From the NCBI GenBank assembly GCA_011037195.1, contig JAAEAF010000247.1, positions 186,001 to 250,000 on the forward strand: a stretch of 64,000 bases of DNA. Reading direction: 5' to 3'. The notes beneath the pieces were generated by a model. It was not told the DNA's origin. It was given only the letters and a program-made list of their open reading frames with translations, and searched no databases. The translations under genes were made by a program, and so were the position numbers. Origin of the DNA: Triatoma infestans. Taxonomy: Eukaryota > Arthropoda > Insecta > Hemiptera > Reduviidae. This document shows, piece after piece, positions 45,537 to 57,485 of this stretch (position 1 is its first letter; each line of letters starts with the position of its first letter).

Positions 45537-45829
45537 CTTATTTAAATTCGTTGACTTTTAATCTAATAATATTTGCCTGCTTCGTTTATTGACAAAACTA
45601 TTATTAACAAACAAAATTCTAAATGTTTACTAATAAATTAATAACATAGTGAAACACAGTTAATTTGTAAATTGAAAAGATAACAAATTAATATTTGCTC
45701 CCACCCCATCGTCTAGGCAGACAATCTAAGGCCAAAGGTTATATAATCTGTTATTATATCAAAACATCTAATTACATTTACTTTATTATTCTTTGCAATA
45801 TATTTCAATGTGTGATTAACATTATTATT

Positions 45830-46350
45830 ACTTTCTCTTACTAATAATATTAGTAAGAGGAAGTATTACGATCGTGCCAGATTTTCGAGTTGAGGTTTCC
45901 TGAGTCAAAAAAAAGTGGTTTCTAGAAAATGGTCTGTAAGTGTGTGATAGTAAAAAGTGATATCTCAAAAATGAAAAACTTGCAAGAAGCTCAAACTTGT
46001 ATTCTGTTTACATACTACCACCGCATCAGACACGATGATTTCGGCCAAAATCCATCAACCGGAAGTGCCATTTTACTAAATAGAATTTTTTTTTTTTCAG
46101 TTTTTTTGCGATTTTCTCAAAAACAATTGTAACGATTTACTTTTTAAACTTGGTATATCGACTACAACATATACAAAAGAGCTAGAACTTTTTATATTTG
46201 TAACATTTTATCGGGGAAAATACACTTTTGATGGAGAGGTAGGGTAGGGTGAAACACTATCATACGACTTTCTTTTACTGCGAAATGGCTAATTTTGTTG
46301 CCACACTCACAATCCTTATTTGTGTTTAAAACTGTGGGCATTATTATGGA
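45830..46350 (+). repeat. HINE-like repeat, shortened forward copy
   Basis: ACTTTCTCTTACT, gtaagaggaagtattacg, ggtttcctgagtc, tcaaccggaagtgcc and one module. Hairpin end not clear; abuts a reverse copy. Confidence 0.7.
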
Positions 46351-46356
46351 GAAAAA

Positions 46357-47361
46357 TCTGATGTGAAACACTCACACAACTTTCTCTTACTCCAGTTCTC
46401 AAAATTATAATTGACAAATTTTATAGTTTGTGTACCAAATTTAATGAAATTTGTCGAAAACTGAAAAAAAACTATTCAGTAAAAGCGCACTTCCGGTTTA
46501 CTGATTTTCTTCACACCCGGAATTTTGGCCAACTATTTATTTCTAATTAATTTCATTTGGATGATAGAGTTGTATAATCAAGTATGATACCACTTTAGAG
46601 GAAGCTGTAACCTACCCCTCTCCTAAAAGTGCCCTTAAATGAATTTTTCCAGAGAAATGTTTTATATAAAAGTTATAGATCTTTGAATGTTTAGTTTATA
46701 TGTGTAATTTCAAGAAAATCGTCGGGGCCATTTTTGAGAAAATCGCGAAAAAGTGAAAAAATTATATTTAGTAAAGTGTTAAAACAAAAGCACTTCCGGT
46801 TTTCCGATTTTTCTCAAACTCGGAATTTCAACAACATATTTAATTCTAATTAACATTATTTAAATGACCGAATTGTGTAATAACCTGAAATAGCACTATA
46901 GAGGGTAACCTAACCCCCACCCCTCCCCAAGAAGGGCCCTTAAATCAATTTTAGCCCAAGAAATGTTTCAAATAAAAGTTGTAGCTCCTTGTATATGTAG
47001 TTGATGTATCAAGTTTAAAGAAAATCCTTGGAGCCATTTTTGAGAAAAACGCAAAAAAGTAAAAAAGTCAACTAGTAAAGTGGTAATTCCGGTTCAGAAA
47101 TTTTGACAGATAACGCACAGTCAAATAGCATGGTGATATCTAAACGGAATATTAAGTTTCAGTTTTCTACGGTTTTTCGTTTTTGAGCTATGCTGTTCAC
47201 ATACACACACAGACACACATACACACACACACACAGACCATTTGCTAATAACAACTTTTTTGGACTCAGGGGACCTCAAAACGGATATTTCCGGTGAAAA
47301 CTCGATATCGAAAATTTGACACGACTACAATACTTTCCCAGAACTAGGAGTAAGAGATAGT
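46357..47361 (-). repeat. HINE-like repeat, full-length reverse copy (1005 bp)
   Basis: TCTGATGTGAAACACTCACA hairpin end, ACTTTCTCTTACTCC, three modules, a (CA)n tract at about 47201-47236, and the end aactaggagtaagagatagt. Confidence 0.85.
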
Positions 47362-47369
47362 AAAAGTCA

Positions 47370-48745
47370 CAAAAAAAAAAAAAAAAACACTGAAAAACTT
47401 ATTCCACAGTAAAGCCACACTTCCGGTCATCCGATTTTTCTTCAAACTCGGGATTTTTGATAACATTTTTTTTTTAATCTAATTAATATTATTTAGATGA
47501 TAGAATAGTTTTATTAAAACTGAAATAGCACTATAGAGGAATTACATAACGCCATCACTGCCCCAAAATTGCCCTTAAATGAATTTTCCCGAAGAAATAT
47601 TTCAAGTGTAAAAGTTATAGCTGTTTGTATATGTGTAATTAATTTTTTTAAATAACTTTTTAAAATTAAAAAAATAAAAATAAAAAATGGTTTAGAGACG
47701 TTTTTTTGAGAGGAATGGAAAATGAGGAATGCCACATTGTTCTGTAAAGTGGCATTTCCGGTTGATAGATTTTTGCCCGAAATCTTCGTATCTGTTACGG
47801 TGTTATTTATTACCTAAACGGAATACCAAATTTGAGCTTCATGCAGGTTTTTGGTTTTTGAGATTTTTTTTTCACACACAACCCACACAGATCAATTGCT
47901 AAAAACATTTTTGGGGGGAAGGGTGGGCTTTCCTATATAGTGCTATTACAATTTATTACACAATCCTATTATATAAATAATATTAATTTGCGTTAAATAT
48001 GTTGTCGAAATCCCGAGATTGAAGAAAATCGGATTACCGGAACTGTGACTTTACGGAATTTTTTAGTTTTTCGTAATTTTCTCCATAATAATGCCGACTT
48101 TTTAAACATTAATAATAAGGGGCGGGTGTTGGTGTAGTGGTTAGAAGAATGGACTTGTAAGTGGGAGGACCCCAGTTCGAGTCCAGCGTATAACTGCTAA
48201 ATTTTATATTTGTTTAAAAAATGTTAATAGTAAAGTAAGTGCTTCCGCCCCCGTCCACGACACCTAATTTGATAGTTGGACGTTAAGCCCGCCTGAAAAA
48301 ATAGGCATTACTTTACTTAAACATTAATAAGAATTGTAAGTGTGGGAGAAAATTTGTCATTTCGCTGTAAGAGAAAGTCGTGTGAGTGTTTCACCCTACC
48401 TCCCCCTTTTCCCCTCCAAATTGCCCTTAAATAAATTTTCCCGAATAAAATGTTACAATTAAAAGTTGTAGCTCTTTGTATGTGTTGTAGTCGATGTAGC
48501 AAGTTTAAAGAAAATCGTTGGAGCTATTTTTGAGAAAAACTCACAAAAATCTGATAAAAAAAAAATTTAGTAAAGTAGCACTTCCGGTTGATGGATATTG
48601 CCGGAAATCTTCGTGTCTGATGCGGTTGTAGTAACTAAAGGGAATACCAGATTTGAGCTTCCTGCAGCTTTTTGGTTTTGAGATATTCTTTTCGCACACA
48701 TCTTCACATACATATAGTCACATACAGACGATTTCAAAAAAAAAA
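47370..48745. repeat. mosaic of shortened HINE-like pieces in both orientations
   Basis: Reverse text about 47370-47910, forward text about 47915-48112 and 48331-48394 (ending gtcgtgtgagtgtttcac), then reverse text from about 48395 to 48745. A type-1 SINE splits the forward part. Confidence 0.6.
48116..48316 (+). repeat. tRNA-derived SINE, type 1
   Basis: gggcgggtgttggtgtagtg (A box), cccagttcgagtccag (B box), tail ggcattactttac. Perfect 14-bp target duplication TTAAACATTAATAA at 48102-48115 and 48317-48330. Confidence 0.88.
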
Positions 48746-48749
48746 AAAA

Positions 48750-50604
48750 ATCTGGTGTGGAAGACTCGTACAACTTTCTCTTACATCAGTTCTCAAAATT
48801 ATAATTGACAAATTTTAGAGTCTCTGTACCAAACTTAATGAAATTCGTCGGAAACTGAAAAAAACTGTTCCGTAAAAGTACACTTCCGGTTTACTAATTT
48901 CTTTAAAACTCGGAATTTTGGCCATGTATTTATTTCTAATTAATTTTGTTTGGGTGATAGAATTGTATAATCTAATCATCCAATTATACTTTACCAACTA
49001 TGACAGTGACCCATGAATATCTTCTGGTGAATGGTAGCAGACCAAAATGCCCATTATGCAGAGATAGGTTGACAGGGGCACACGTGCTAGAAGAGTGCCA
49101 GGCACTGCGAATGCAAAGGCAAATAGCAGGCCTGCCACACGACTTGCGTGCAATATTAGAAGAGGGTTCTCCTTATATTAGAGGGCTATTTGCTTTCCTG
49201 AAAAATATTAATTTGTATGATAAGATTTAAGTAAAGTTTAGGTTAGGCTCTATTGATGGGGAGCGGAATATCAAGTACTCTCCCCAGGTGTGAATGAGTT
49301 ATGTATGTATTTATTGATATGAAAGTATTTATTAGCGAGAAAGTATTTATTAGCGCGAATGTTTGTATGAATGCTTTTAGAATAGTTATTTTTAGAATGT
49401 TATATAATTTTATTGAAGTACTTCATTGTTTATTATTATATATATCAGAATTAGAGAAAACATTAAAGGGCCAAGGAAATTTATAAATTACTTTCCCTAT
49501 GATGCAAATAGCCCTACCTTATGGCAAATTAATGTGCAAATTTTAACTATACATAACATTCTGTTGATGGTGCTAAAAGTTAAAAATAGAAAATCTTTAA
49601 ATATTACTTATTGTTAATCTATTTTTAAATATTCTTCATACTAGTGCTTTATTGTACATAAATGTATAAATATGAATATAGGGGGCGGAAATATATCTAT
49701 GATATATAAAAGCTGTAGTGGATGTAATACGTTCCCAATTCTGTTTCTAGTGGCCTAACAGGATGGCGCTAATCCTTTTTAACTGACTCCCTCCTGTCGG
49801 CAAGTACGATGGTCAAGAGGGGAAGACAGTAAAAAAAAAAAAAAAACTATGACAGTACTTTACAGAAAAACATAACCCTCCCCTCCCCTAAAGACGACCT
49901 TAAATGAATTTTCCCAGAAAAATGTTTCAAATAAAAGTTGTAGATCTTTGTATGTGTAGTTTATATGGGAAGTTTCAAGAAAAATCGTTGGAGGCATTTT
50001 TTGAGAAAATCGCAATAAAAGTGAAAAAATTATTTAGTAAAGTGGTATAAAGTAAACGCACTTCTGGTCATCCGATTTTTTTTAAAACTCGGAATTTCAA
50101 CAACATATTTAATTCTAATTAACAATATTTAAATGACAGAATTGTCTAATAAACTGAAATAGGTACTTTACATAAACACTTAACCCCACCCCTCCCCCAT
50201 AACTGCCCGGGGAAAAGTTTCTGGATAAAAGTTTGTAGCTCATTGTATGTGTTGATGATATACCAAGTATGAAAAAAATCTTTGGAACTATTTTTGAGAA
50301 AATCACAAAAACAAAAACAAAAAACTAGTAAAGTGATACTTCCGGTTGAAGAATTTTGACAAATAACGTACTGTCCAGATCCTATGGTGATACGTAAATG
50401 GAATTCAAGCTTCAACTTTTTCGGTTTTTCATTTTTGAGCTATGCTGTTTATTACACACACACACACACACAGACCAATTGCTAAAAACCTCTTTTTTGG
50501 ACTCAGAGGACCTCAAAACGTGTATTTCCGGTGAAAACCTAATTTCAGAAATCTGGCACGATCGCAATACTTACTTGTAACTGTAGTTACAATTTAGAGA
50601 AAGT
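48750..50604 (-). repeat. HINE-like repeat, full-length reverse copy split by a retrotransposon
   Basis: TCTGGTGTGGAAGACTCGTA end at 48750, ACTTTCTCTTAC, then interruption at 49008-49856, resuming aactatgacagtactttaca and ending acaatttagagaaagt at 50604. About 1006 bp without the insertion. Confidence 0.8.
49008..49844 (+). mobile_element. 5'-truncated non-LTR retrotransposon inserted in an HINE-like repeat
   Basis: ORF2 end: THEYLLVNGSRPKCPLCRDR, LTGAHVLEEC (CCHC finger after RNase H), ending FAFLKNINLYDKI and stop near 49230. The 3' UTR has gaatatcaagtactctcccc and two tatttattagcg units, and a poly(A) of about 17 at the end. Perfect 12-bp duplication AACTATGACAGT at 48996-49007 and 49845-49856. 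Confidence 0.88.
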
Positions 50605-51622
50605 AAAAATGGTATAGAATAATATCTTATTTACTTATAGATTATAAGTTACTACCGTCAAGAAAATATTCTATTGTAAACAATCAAATAGACACCTCAA
50701 AGCGTTGAAAAATTCCCTCCACTAAAGTTCCATATAATATTTGTTTAAGATATTCTTTTTTAAAAGAGGTGTCGGAGATAGAAAAACCTACCTTAGTGGC
50801 CCTATGTTTATTTACTTTTATGTAAGTTTGTTTACTCTGTTCGCCTGAGTTGGCAGGGCTATAAAGTAAACAATCAAGTTCCTTTTATTGTATTTGTATT
50901 TTTCCTTTTTCTTTTTTTTTTTTTATATTAAGAGATATTATTGGGGATTGTGATGAATTGTTGATATTAATTTTTCACAGATATATATATATTTTTTCAA
51001 AATCCTTGGAGTCTAAAAAGAATGATTTTTAGAAAATTGGCGTATGTGTAAGTGTTTTTGTGTGGCTCAAAGTGCATAGAAAAAAAAACAATTTATAGTA
51101 TAATAAAGTTAATAAATACTTTAATAATTCTCCAACACTAAAATAATAAATATCTAACAATAACAAATAGAAGCTATTACCAATAAAACTATTTTAATCT
51201 TATTATCTTTATATTTATATCTGTAATCTTTATATCGACTATAAATTTCTATAACAGTTTAATGTCGCTAATATTACAGTGAAGTGGTGCTAAATATACT
51301 ACGGTTGTATTTTGTCCGTCCATGTCTCTGTGCGTAGTCTAGTCATTGTCACTATTTGGCCTCTTTAATAGTTTGTACGTATTTATCTTGAACCAAGGTT
51401 GTCAAAGATATGGTTCGCATATTAGTGAAATTGGTCACATACATTCCTTTCTGAAAAGATTCTCTTTCATATAAAGTTAGCCATTCTCACAATAATATGG
51501 GACCCTGTCTGTTATTATATAATTTTGCGGCTGCATTTGCGCCATATCGTTGCATTACAAATTTATAACAATTTTTCCAGTTTATTGTGAAAAATTTGTG
51601 ACTGTTTTACATTAGGTTTTTT
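50605..51622. other. AT-rich spacer, no gene seen
   Basis: No recognisable frame. A short HINE-like scrap (tccttggagtctaaaaagaa, gatttttagaaaattgg) lies near 51003-51040. Confidence 0.45.
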
Positions 51623-53533
51623 ACTATCTCTTACTCCTAGCAACAGGAAGTATTGTAATCGTGTCAAAATATCCGTTTTGAGGTCTCCTGAGCCCCCCTC
51701 CCAAAAAAAGAAGTGATTTTTAGCAATTTGTCTGTGTGTCTGCATCTATGTCGGACAACATATCTGAATAATTCTCAGCATGTTTAAACTTAATATTTCC
51801 TTAAAGTGCTACCAGATTATTGTAAAAATTGTTCAACCGGAAGTACCACTTTACTAAATGGTTATTTTCACTTGCAATTTTCTCGAAACATGGCTCCAAC
51901 GATTTTCTTTAAACTTCATATGTTAACTACACATATAAAGAGCTACAACATTTTATTTGACAAACAATTTCTCCGGAAAAATTCATTTAAGTTTTACACG
52001 TACAGTATTAGTTCAGTTTTATTAAACAATTGTATCATCTAAATAATATTAATTAGAATTAAATATGTTGTTAAAATTTTGAGTTTAAAGAAAGAAAAAA
52101 TTTTGAGTTTGAAGAAAGAAGACCGGAAGTGCATTTTTACTAAAAAGTACGAGTATTTTTTTCAGTTTTCTGCCTATTTTCTCTAAAATAGCTCCAATGA
52201 TTTTCTTTAAACCAAATATGTGAACTACACATACAAACTGCTACAACTTTTATTTGAAATATTTGTCTGGGAAAATTCATTTATGGGCACTTTTGCAGGA
52301 GGGGTAGGATCATGTTTTTCTCTAAAGTGCTATTATAGTTGATTATACAATTCTACAATCTAAACAAAATTAATTAGAAATAAATAGATTGCTAAAATTC
52401 CGAGTTTCAAGAATATTAGTAGAACGTAAAGTTTTTACTTTCTCTTACTCCTAGTAAGAAAGAGGAAGTATTGTAATCGTGTCAAATTTGGGATATCGAG
52501 TTTTCACCGGAAATATCCGTTTTGAGGTCCCCTGAGTACAAAAAAGTGGTTTCTAGCAAATGGTCTGTGTATGTGTGTATGTGAACAGCATAGCTCAAAA
52601 ATGAAAAACCGTAGAAAGTTGAAACTTGATATTCCATTTAGGTATCACCATAGTACGTTATCTGTCAAAATTCCTCAACCGGAAGTACCACTTTATTAGC
52701 TGTTTTTTTTTTTTACGTTTTTGCGATTTCTCAAAATGGCTCCGACGATTTTCTTTAACGTGCTGTATCAACTACAAATACAAAGCTCAACAAAGCTTGG
52801 TGTATCAAGTACAACATTTATTTGAATCATTTCTCCGGGAAAATTCATTTAAAGGCACTTCCGGTGGGAGGGGGGGGTTAGGTTTTCATCTAAAGTGTTA
52901 TTTCAGTTTATTAGACAATTCTGCCTTCTTAATAATGTTAATAAGAATTAAATATGTTGTGAAATTCCGAGTTTGAAAAAAATCGGATAACCGGAAGTGC
53001 GTTTATTTTATCACTTTACTAAATGATTTCTTCACTTTTTCGCGATTTTCTCAAAGATGGCTCCGACGATTTTCCTGAAAGTTCGTATATAAACTAAACA
53101 TGCAAAGATCTACATCTTTTATTTAAAAGATTTCTCTGGGAAAATCCATTTAAGGGTACTTTTAGGTGAGGGATGGGGTTACGTTGATTATACAATTCTA
53201 TCATCCAAATAAAATTAATTACAAATAAATAGATGGCCAAAATTCTGAGTTTTAAGAAAATTAGTAAACCGGAAGTGCGCTTTTACTGAACTGTTTTTTC
53301 AATTTTCGACGAATTTCGTTAGATTTGGTACACAAACTATAGAATTTGTCAATTATAATTTTGAGAACTGGAGTAAGAGAAAGTTGTGTGAGTGTTTCAC
53401 ACCAGATTTTTTTTTTTTTTTATGTTTTCGCGATTTTCTCCATAAATATATTGACGAATTTCTAAAAATTTGTGCATTTTTTCAATTTTGTAAGCTGCAG
53501 TAAGAGAAAGTTATGTGAGTGTTTTACAGCAGA
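51623..53533 (+). repeat. HINE-like repeat, outer forward copy split by another copy
   Basis: Runs from actatctcttactcc at 51623 to 52436 and resumes at 53407, ending gcagtaagagaaagttatgt and agtgttttacagcaga at 53533. Its split point is a T run. Confidence 0.75.
52437..53406 (+). repeat. HINE-like repeat, inner full-length forward copy (970 bp)
   Basis: ACTTTCTCTTACTCC at 52437 to TTTCACACCAGA at 53406; T runs on both sides. Three modules with ACCGGAAGT near 52678, 52989 and 53269. Younger than the outer copy it interrupts, by its closer match to the family consensus. Confidence 0.85.
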
Positions 53534-54120
53534 TTTTTTTCGTTTTCTCTTATAATCAGTAAGCGGAAGTTGTAGTATTTTAGCCTAGAATATTTTATCT
53601 TAAGATCGAATTTAATTGTGTCTATATTTCCACATAAGTTTCACTGTTGCCAACCTTTAACATAATAACATCTCAATTCTAATTCAATACTCTGTATTCC
53701 TCACGAGTGTTTTATCCATTGCATAACATTACCATTGCAAATGTGCAAACATTTTTTTTTTTTTAATGTAAGCACAAGTAAGTAGCGTTACTACTTATGT
53801 ATGTGCATAACTAAATTATTAGGTATTAATAATGCAAACAATTTTATGTTTACATTCTATCCCCACTTCGAACTTTATTTAGACGGTATACTGCATATAC
53901 ATACGACTTGTTTTTATGGTTTGCTTGTTTCTTTTTTCATTTTAAAAAGTATCTTTTAAATTTATATCATCTGTTACTTTTTGTTTTTTTTCTTTCGAAA
54001 GCTTGAACATGAAACCAGTTTATGTCTTTTTAAAAATCTGTACTTTACCTTTCAGACAAGCCATTTTTTTTGTGTGTGTACAATTTCAAGTTCCCTTCCT
54101 CCTCAGTTTTTAAAAATAAT
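53534..54120. other. AT-rich spacer, no gene seen
   Basis: No domain-bearing frame. Ends where reverse-transcriptase similarity starts. Confidence 0.45.
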
Positions 54121-54800
54121 GCTATTAGAAATTGATGTGGCCATAAGAGTGGCCAAACAGTTGCGCCAAGGATATGCCATTCACCTTGGGCATGAGAAGA
54201 AGTGTTTGCTATTGGAATCTAGATAGGAAAAAAGATGGTCCACTCATTATCTTTTGCTGATGATCAAGTATATTACTGACACACGACCATTTGCCGTGAT
54301 AACGCGACCTATATGAGCAGAAATAGCTAGAGGAAAACTTATAAGCATTTTGGACTAGCAATTAATTTTTCAGCAAAACTGAATACATCGTTGTAGACGA
54401 ATCAGGAAAAAGCTGAGTGGGCATGCCTGCCCGTGGAAAACGATAGGAAAATAAAGGCGTGCGCTACCTACATACACTTGGCTTCTATAATCGACCAATT
54501 AGGGAGACCTGAAGTTGATAGCCCATGCACGAAATATAACAAGTTTTCTAAACTTGTTAAAGAATCAGGACATTGAAAAAATCACCAAGATTATGATATG
54601 GAACGCTTTGCTAGAAATTGTATTAATGTATGGATGCGAATCAAAGGTGTTAAGTGATAGCCTAAAGTTTAATATCTAGCCTAAATGCAATCGAAATGGA
54701 TTTCCTCTGGTGAAGCATGCGAGTGTCAAGGTTAGAAAAAAAGGTGAAATGAAGATATCCGCCGGGAAATGAGGATGTTAGTGCCTGTAGTAGAAAAAGT
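54120..54800 (+). pseudogene. non-LTR reverse transcriptase remnant
   Basis: AIRVAKQLRQGYAIHLG near 54140, then LSFADDQVYY at about 54249-54275 (the FADD catalytic box), FSAKTEYI-like text, and IVLMYGCESKVL near 54615 (compare LLYGCETW). Frames shift between these blocks. Followed by a SINE and, at 55016, by the basic ORF2 C-terminus, so it probably belongs to one element reaching to about 60750. Confidence 0.75.
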
Positions 54801-54828
54801 AGTAGGGAGAATTCTACAAAGGTACGCC

Positions 54829-54995
54829 CGGGACGGGTGTTGGTGTAGTGATTATGAGCATGCACTTGTGAGTGGGAGGACCCTAGTTCAAGTCCTGCAT
54901 ATAAGTGCTAAATTTTATATTTGTTTAAAAAATGTTATTAGTAAAGTAGGTGGTCCCGCCGCCGTCTAAGGCCCCTAATTTGGATGACGACAGTT
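54829..54995 (+). repeat. tRNA-derived SINE, type 1, within the non-LTR element
   Basis: gggacgggtgttggtgtagtg (A box), ccctagttcaagtcctg (B box, one change), body ctaaattttatatttgttta. The 3' part is diverged; no clear target duplication. Confidence 0.75.
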
Positions 54996-55015
54996 GCCCT
55001 AAAAGTGTTTAAAAT

Positions 55016-55184
55016 TGGTCTCCCCTAGAAGGAGAAAGAGACGCCGAACAAGGAAAGGATGGAGATCAACGGTGCAGGGTGCCAAGTCCGAGATGGACCG
55101 AGACTTCTGGAGGCTGAAAACCAGAAACCCACAATAGTATTAGTAGCAAGAACTGGGGTATATTAAGTAAGTAGAAATTGATCT
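55016..55184 (+). pseudogene. non-LTR ORF2 C-terminus, interrupted by the LTR element
   Basis: Frame from about 55020 reads VSPRRRKRRRTRKGWRSTVQ, EMDRDFWRLKTRNPQ and stop, closely matching the copy at 42146-42265. Its 3' UTR is cut at 55184 by the LTR element and resumes at 59808 (gtaacactatttcaaagata). Confidence 0.8.
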
Positions 55185-55857
55185 TGTAATGTAATGGTGT
55201 GGAGTTGTATTTGTAGTAGTGGTAGTGTGTAGCACGAGCGTTTTAGTGAAAAGGGCTTATAGTTTGTAATTTTAAAAGAGAATGAAGTTTAGTAATAATT
55301 GAGAAGTCACCACTGTTTTATATAATAAATATAATCTTTCAAATAATAACTACAAGTTAATTGATTATTATAAGCTTATTTAAATATATTGTGAAACTGG
55401 CACTGATGTTTTCACTTTGGTAGCTAGAACGAGTCTGTTTAGTAAATTTAAGTATTTTACAATATCACACTATTATGTTTAAGAAATTAAGTATTTATCA
55501 AGATTAATGCAAAACTGGCACAGATATTTAGAGAGCGATTCCTGAAGTGTCCTGTTTGAAGGTTGATGTGAGACTCTGTATTCTTTTAAAACTAATGTTA
55601 GAATGTATTCTTTGGAATTGCTCTCTCTCTCTAGTGGGGGAATTTTCTTACAAAGGTTTGGCCTAACGGAATTTAGTGTCTTTGTTTTCTCAATAGCAAT
55701 GACAGATTTAATATACCTGGTTCTAAAATACACACTTTCTGAAGGTAAATTCACAGCACTAAAATAATTATAAAATATTAACAAAAATACAATTTTGGAT
55801 ACTATAAAATATTCAGAAACTTTAAACTATTATTTTCGATTTTGTCCTTCCACTACA
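55185..55857 (-). repeat. LTR (3' copy)
   Basis: Plus strand starts tgtaatgtaatggtgtggag and ends gtccttccactaca. Bounded on the inside by the purine tract and on the outside by ATCT. Confidence 0.88.
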
Positions 55858-57485
55858 TTATCCCCCCTCCTGGAGAAATTTTTCGGCACGAAAAATTTGG
55901 GAGATAATCTGGAGTTGTAGAGGCTTGGAAGTTATCGAGAGGCGTGTGTGTGTAACCTCTGCAAGGTGGCCGTGTGTTGTAGGGTGCAGTCATCTTCTTC
56001 TGGAGCAAACGCTGCTTGAAGGTGTGAGCGTTGCTGTGGTGTTTGAATGTATTCTACTCGAGCGAACGCTGCGTGAGTGGGTGAACGTTGCTGTGGTGGT
56101 AGGCTGATAGGTGAACAGCGAACACTGCTTGGCGAGTGAGAGTGTTGCGGATGAAGAAGTGACTGGCAAGGGTAGCTAGGTGATCAATGTAGACAAGTCG
56201 GTACTGTAGGTGTGTATGTAGTTTCTTGAATGAACTCTATATGGACAAAAAAAACTCTTAAGTATTTCAAAATAATTAACAAATAAATAAACAAAATATA
56301 CAAATAAAAATATATATATATTTAATAAGCGTGCAGGGATGCGCAAGGATGTGAGGATATCGCAAAGGGTATGAGAAGATGAAGATCTTTTCCTTTTGTA
56401 GAAATCTTGTGTTTCTGAAAATAATCATACAGAGTTATACATTAATTTATATGATAAAATTTCTAACAAATAACGTGCAATATTGACTAATCATAACATG
56501 CAATTAAATTCATGCGCATGCAATAACATTCGTGCTCATGCAATGGTGCAGTCGACGAAGATTCTTGGATCTGTAAAAGAGAGGTTAAACAAATTTAAAT
56601 TTCAACAAATATTAGTGCAAAAATTATTAAAGCTAAGAAGTAAAGATGAATGTATATCTTGAGGGAGTATGCACAAGGGTGAAACCGACTGTATATTCAT
56701 CAGCTCTTCAGCTTTGCTGTGTTTTCTAGATACCTTAAGTTAACAATAACATTAAAAATAACATTAAAATACAAATGATAAACAAGTACAAGAATAATAC
56801 AAATTATTTAATTTCCTTTTAAGGCGAACTGAAAAAAATATTAATTAATTAGGTAAATACAATATATAAAAAAAATATTAATATCATCTCTTCAAAAGTA
56901 ACTACGAATTCACTTGGTGATCTTGATTTCTGCAAAATAAAATAAATTACAATTATTATTTAAATATACCATGCAATAATTACAAATATTAAAGCCGGAA
57001 TAATTTTATGACTCGAAGTACGATAGTTTTCAGTGCTGAAACAAAAATAATATGTCATTATTGCAACAACTTAATTAGATATAAACCTGATACATTTATT
57101 GTTAAATATAACATTTACATGTGGTGTAGTATGTAAAGTTAAGAAGTGTGATAGATTGAGAATTATTTCAAGAGATTCAATGTATAGTTGTATTGTGTGC
57201 GCGAGGTGGCACAGAAATTTTAGTTACTAGGAATTTTAGTGAACTTAGCGATTAGTACTAAATTGGTGTGTTTGAGTACTAGTTGACAATTGAATGTTGA
57301 ATTTAAGTGTTAGATGCGTGCGCAAATTAATGATTGCCCAGTAAGAAAATTTCTACAAGTATTGATTGGAAATCACTTTTTAATTGCGAAGGTATAGATT
57401 CGCCAGAAAAATTTGAATTTTTGACATTGTCCGCATGCAAATGAAGGGACGTGATGCCATAATTAGGTATGTTAAGGTTCTTAGG

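Noticed and set aside
48116..48316. Functional tRNA gene
   Set aside because: A and B boxes are present, but there is no acceptor-stem pairing. The body is tRNA-unrelated, there is a target duplication, and four copies share the same tail: a SINE.
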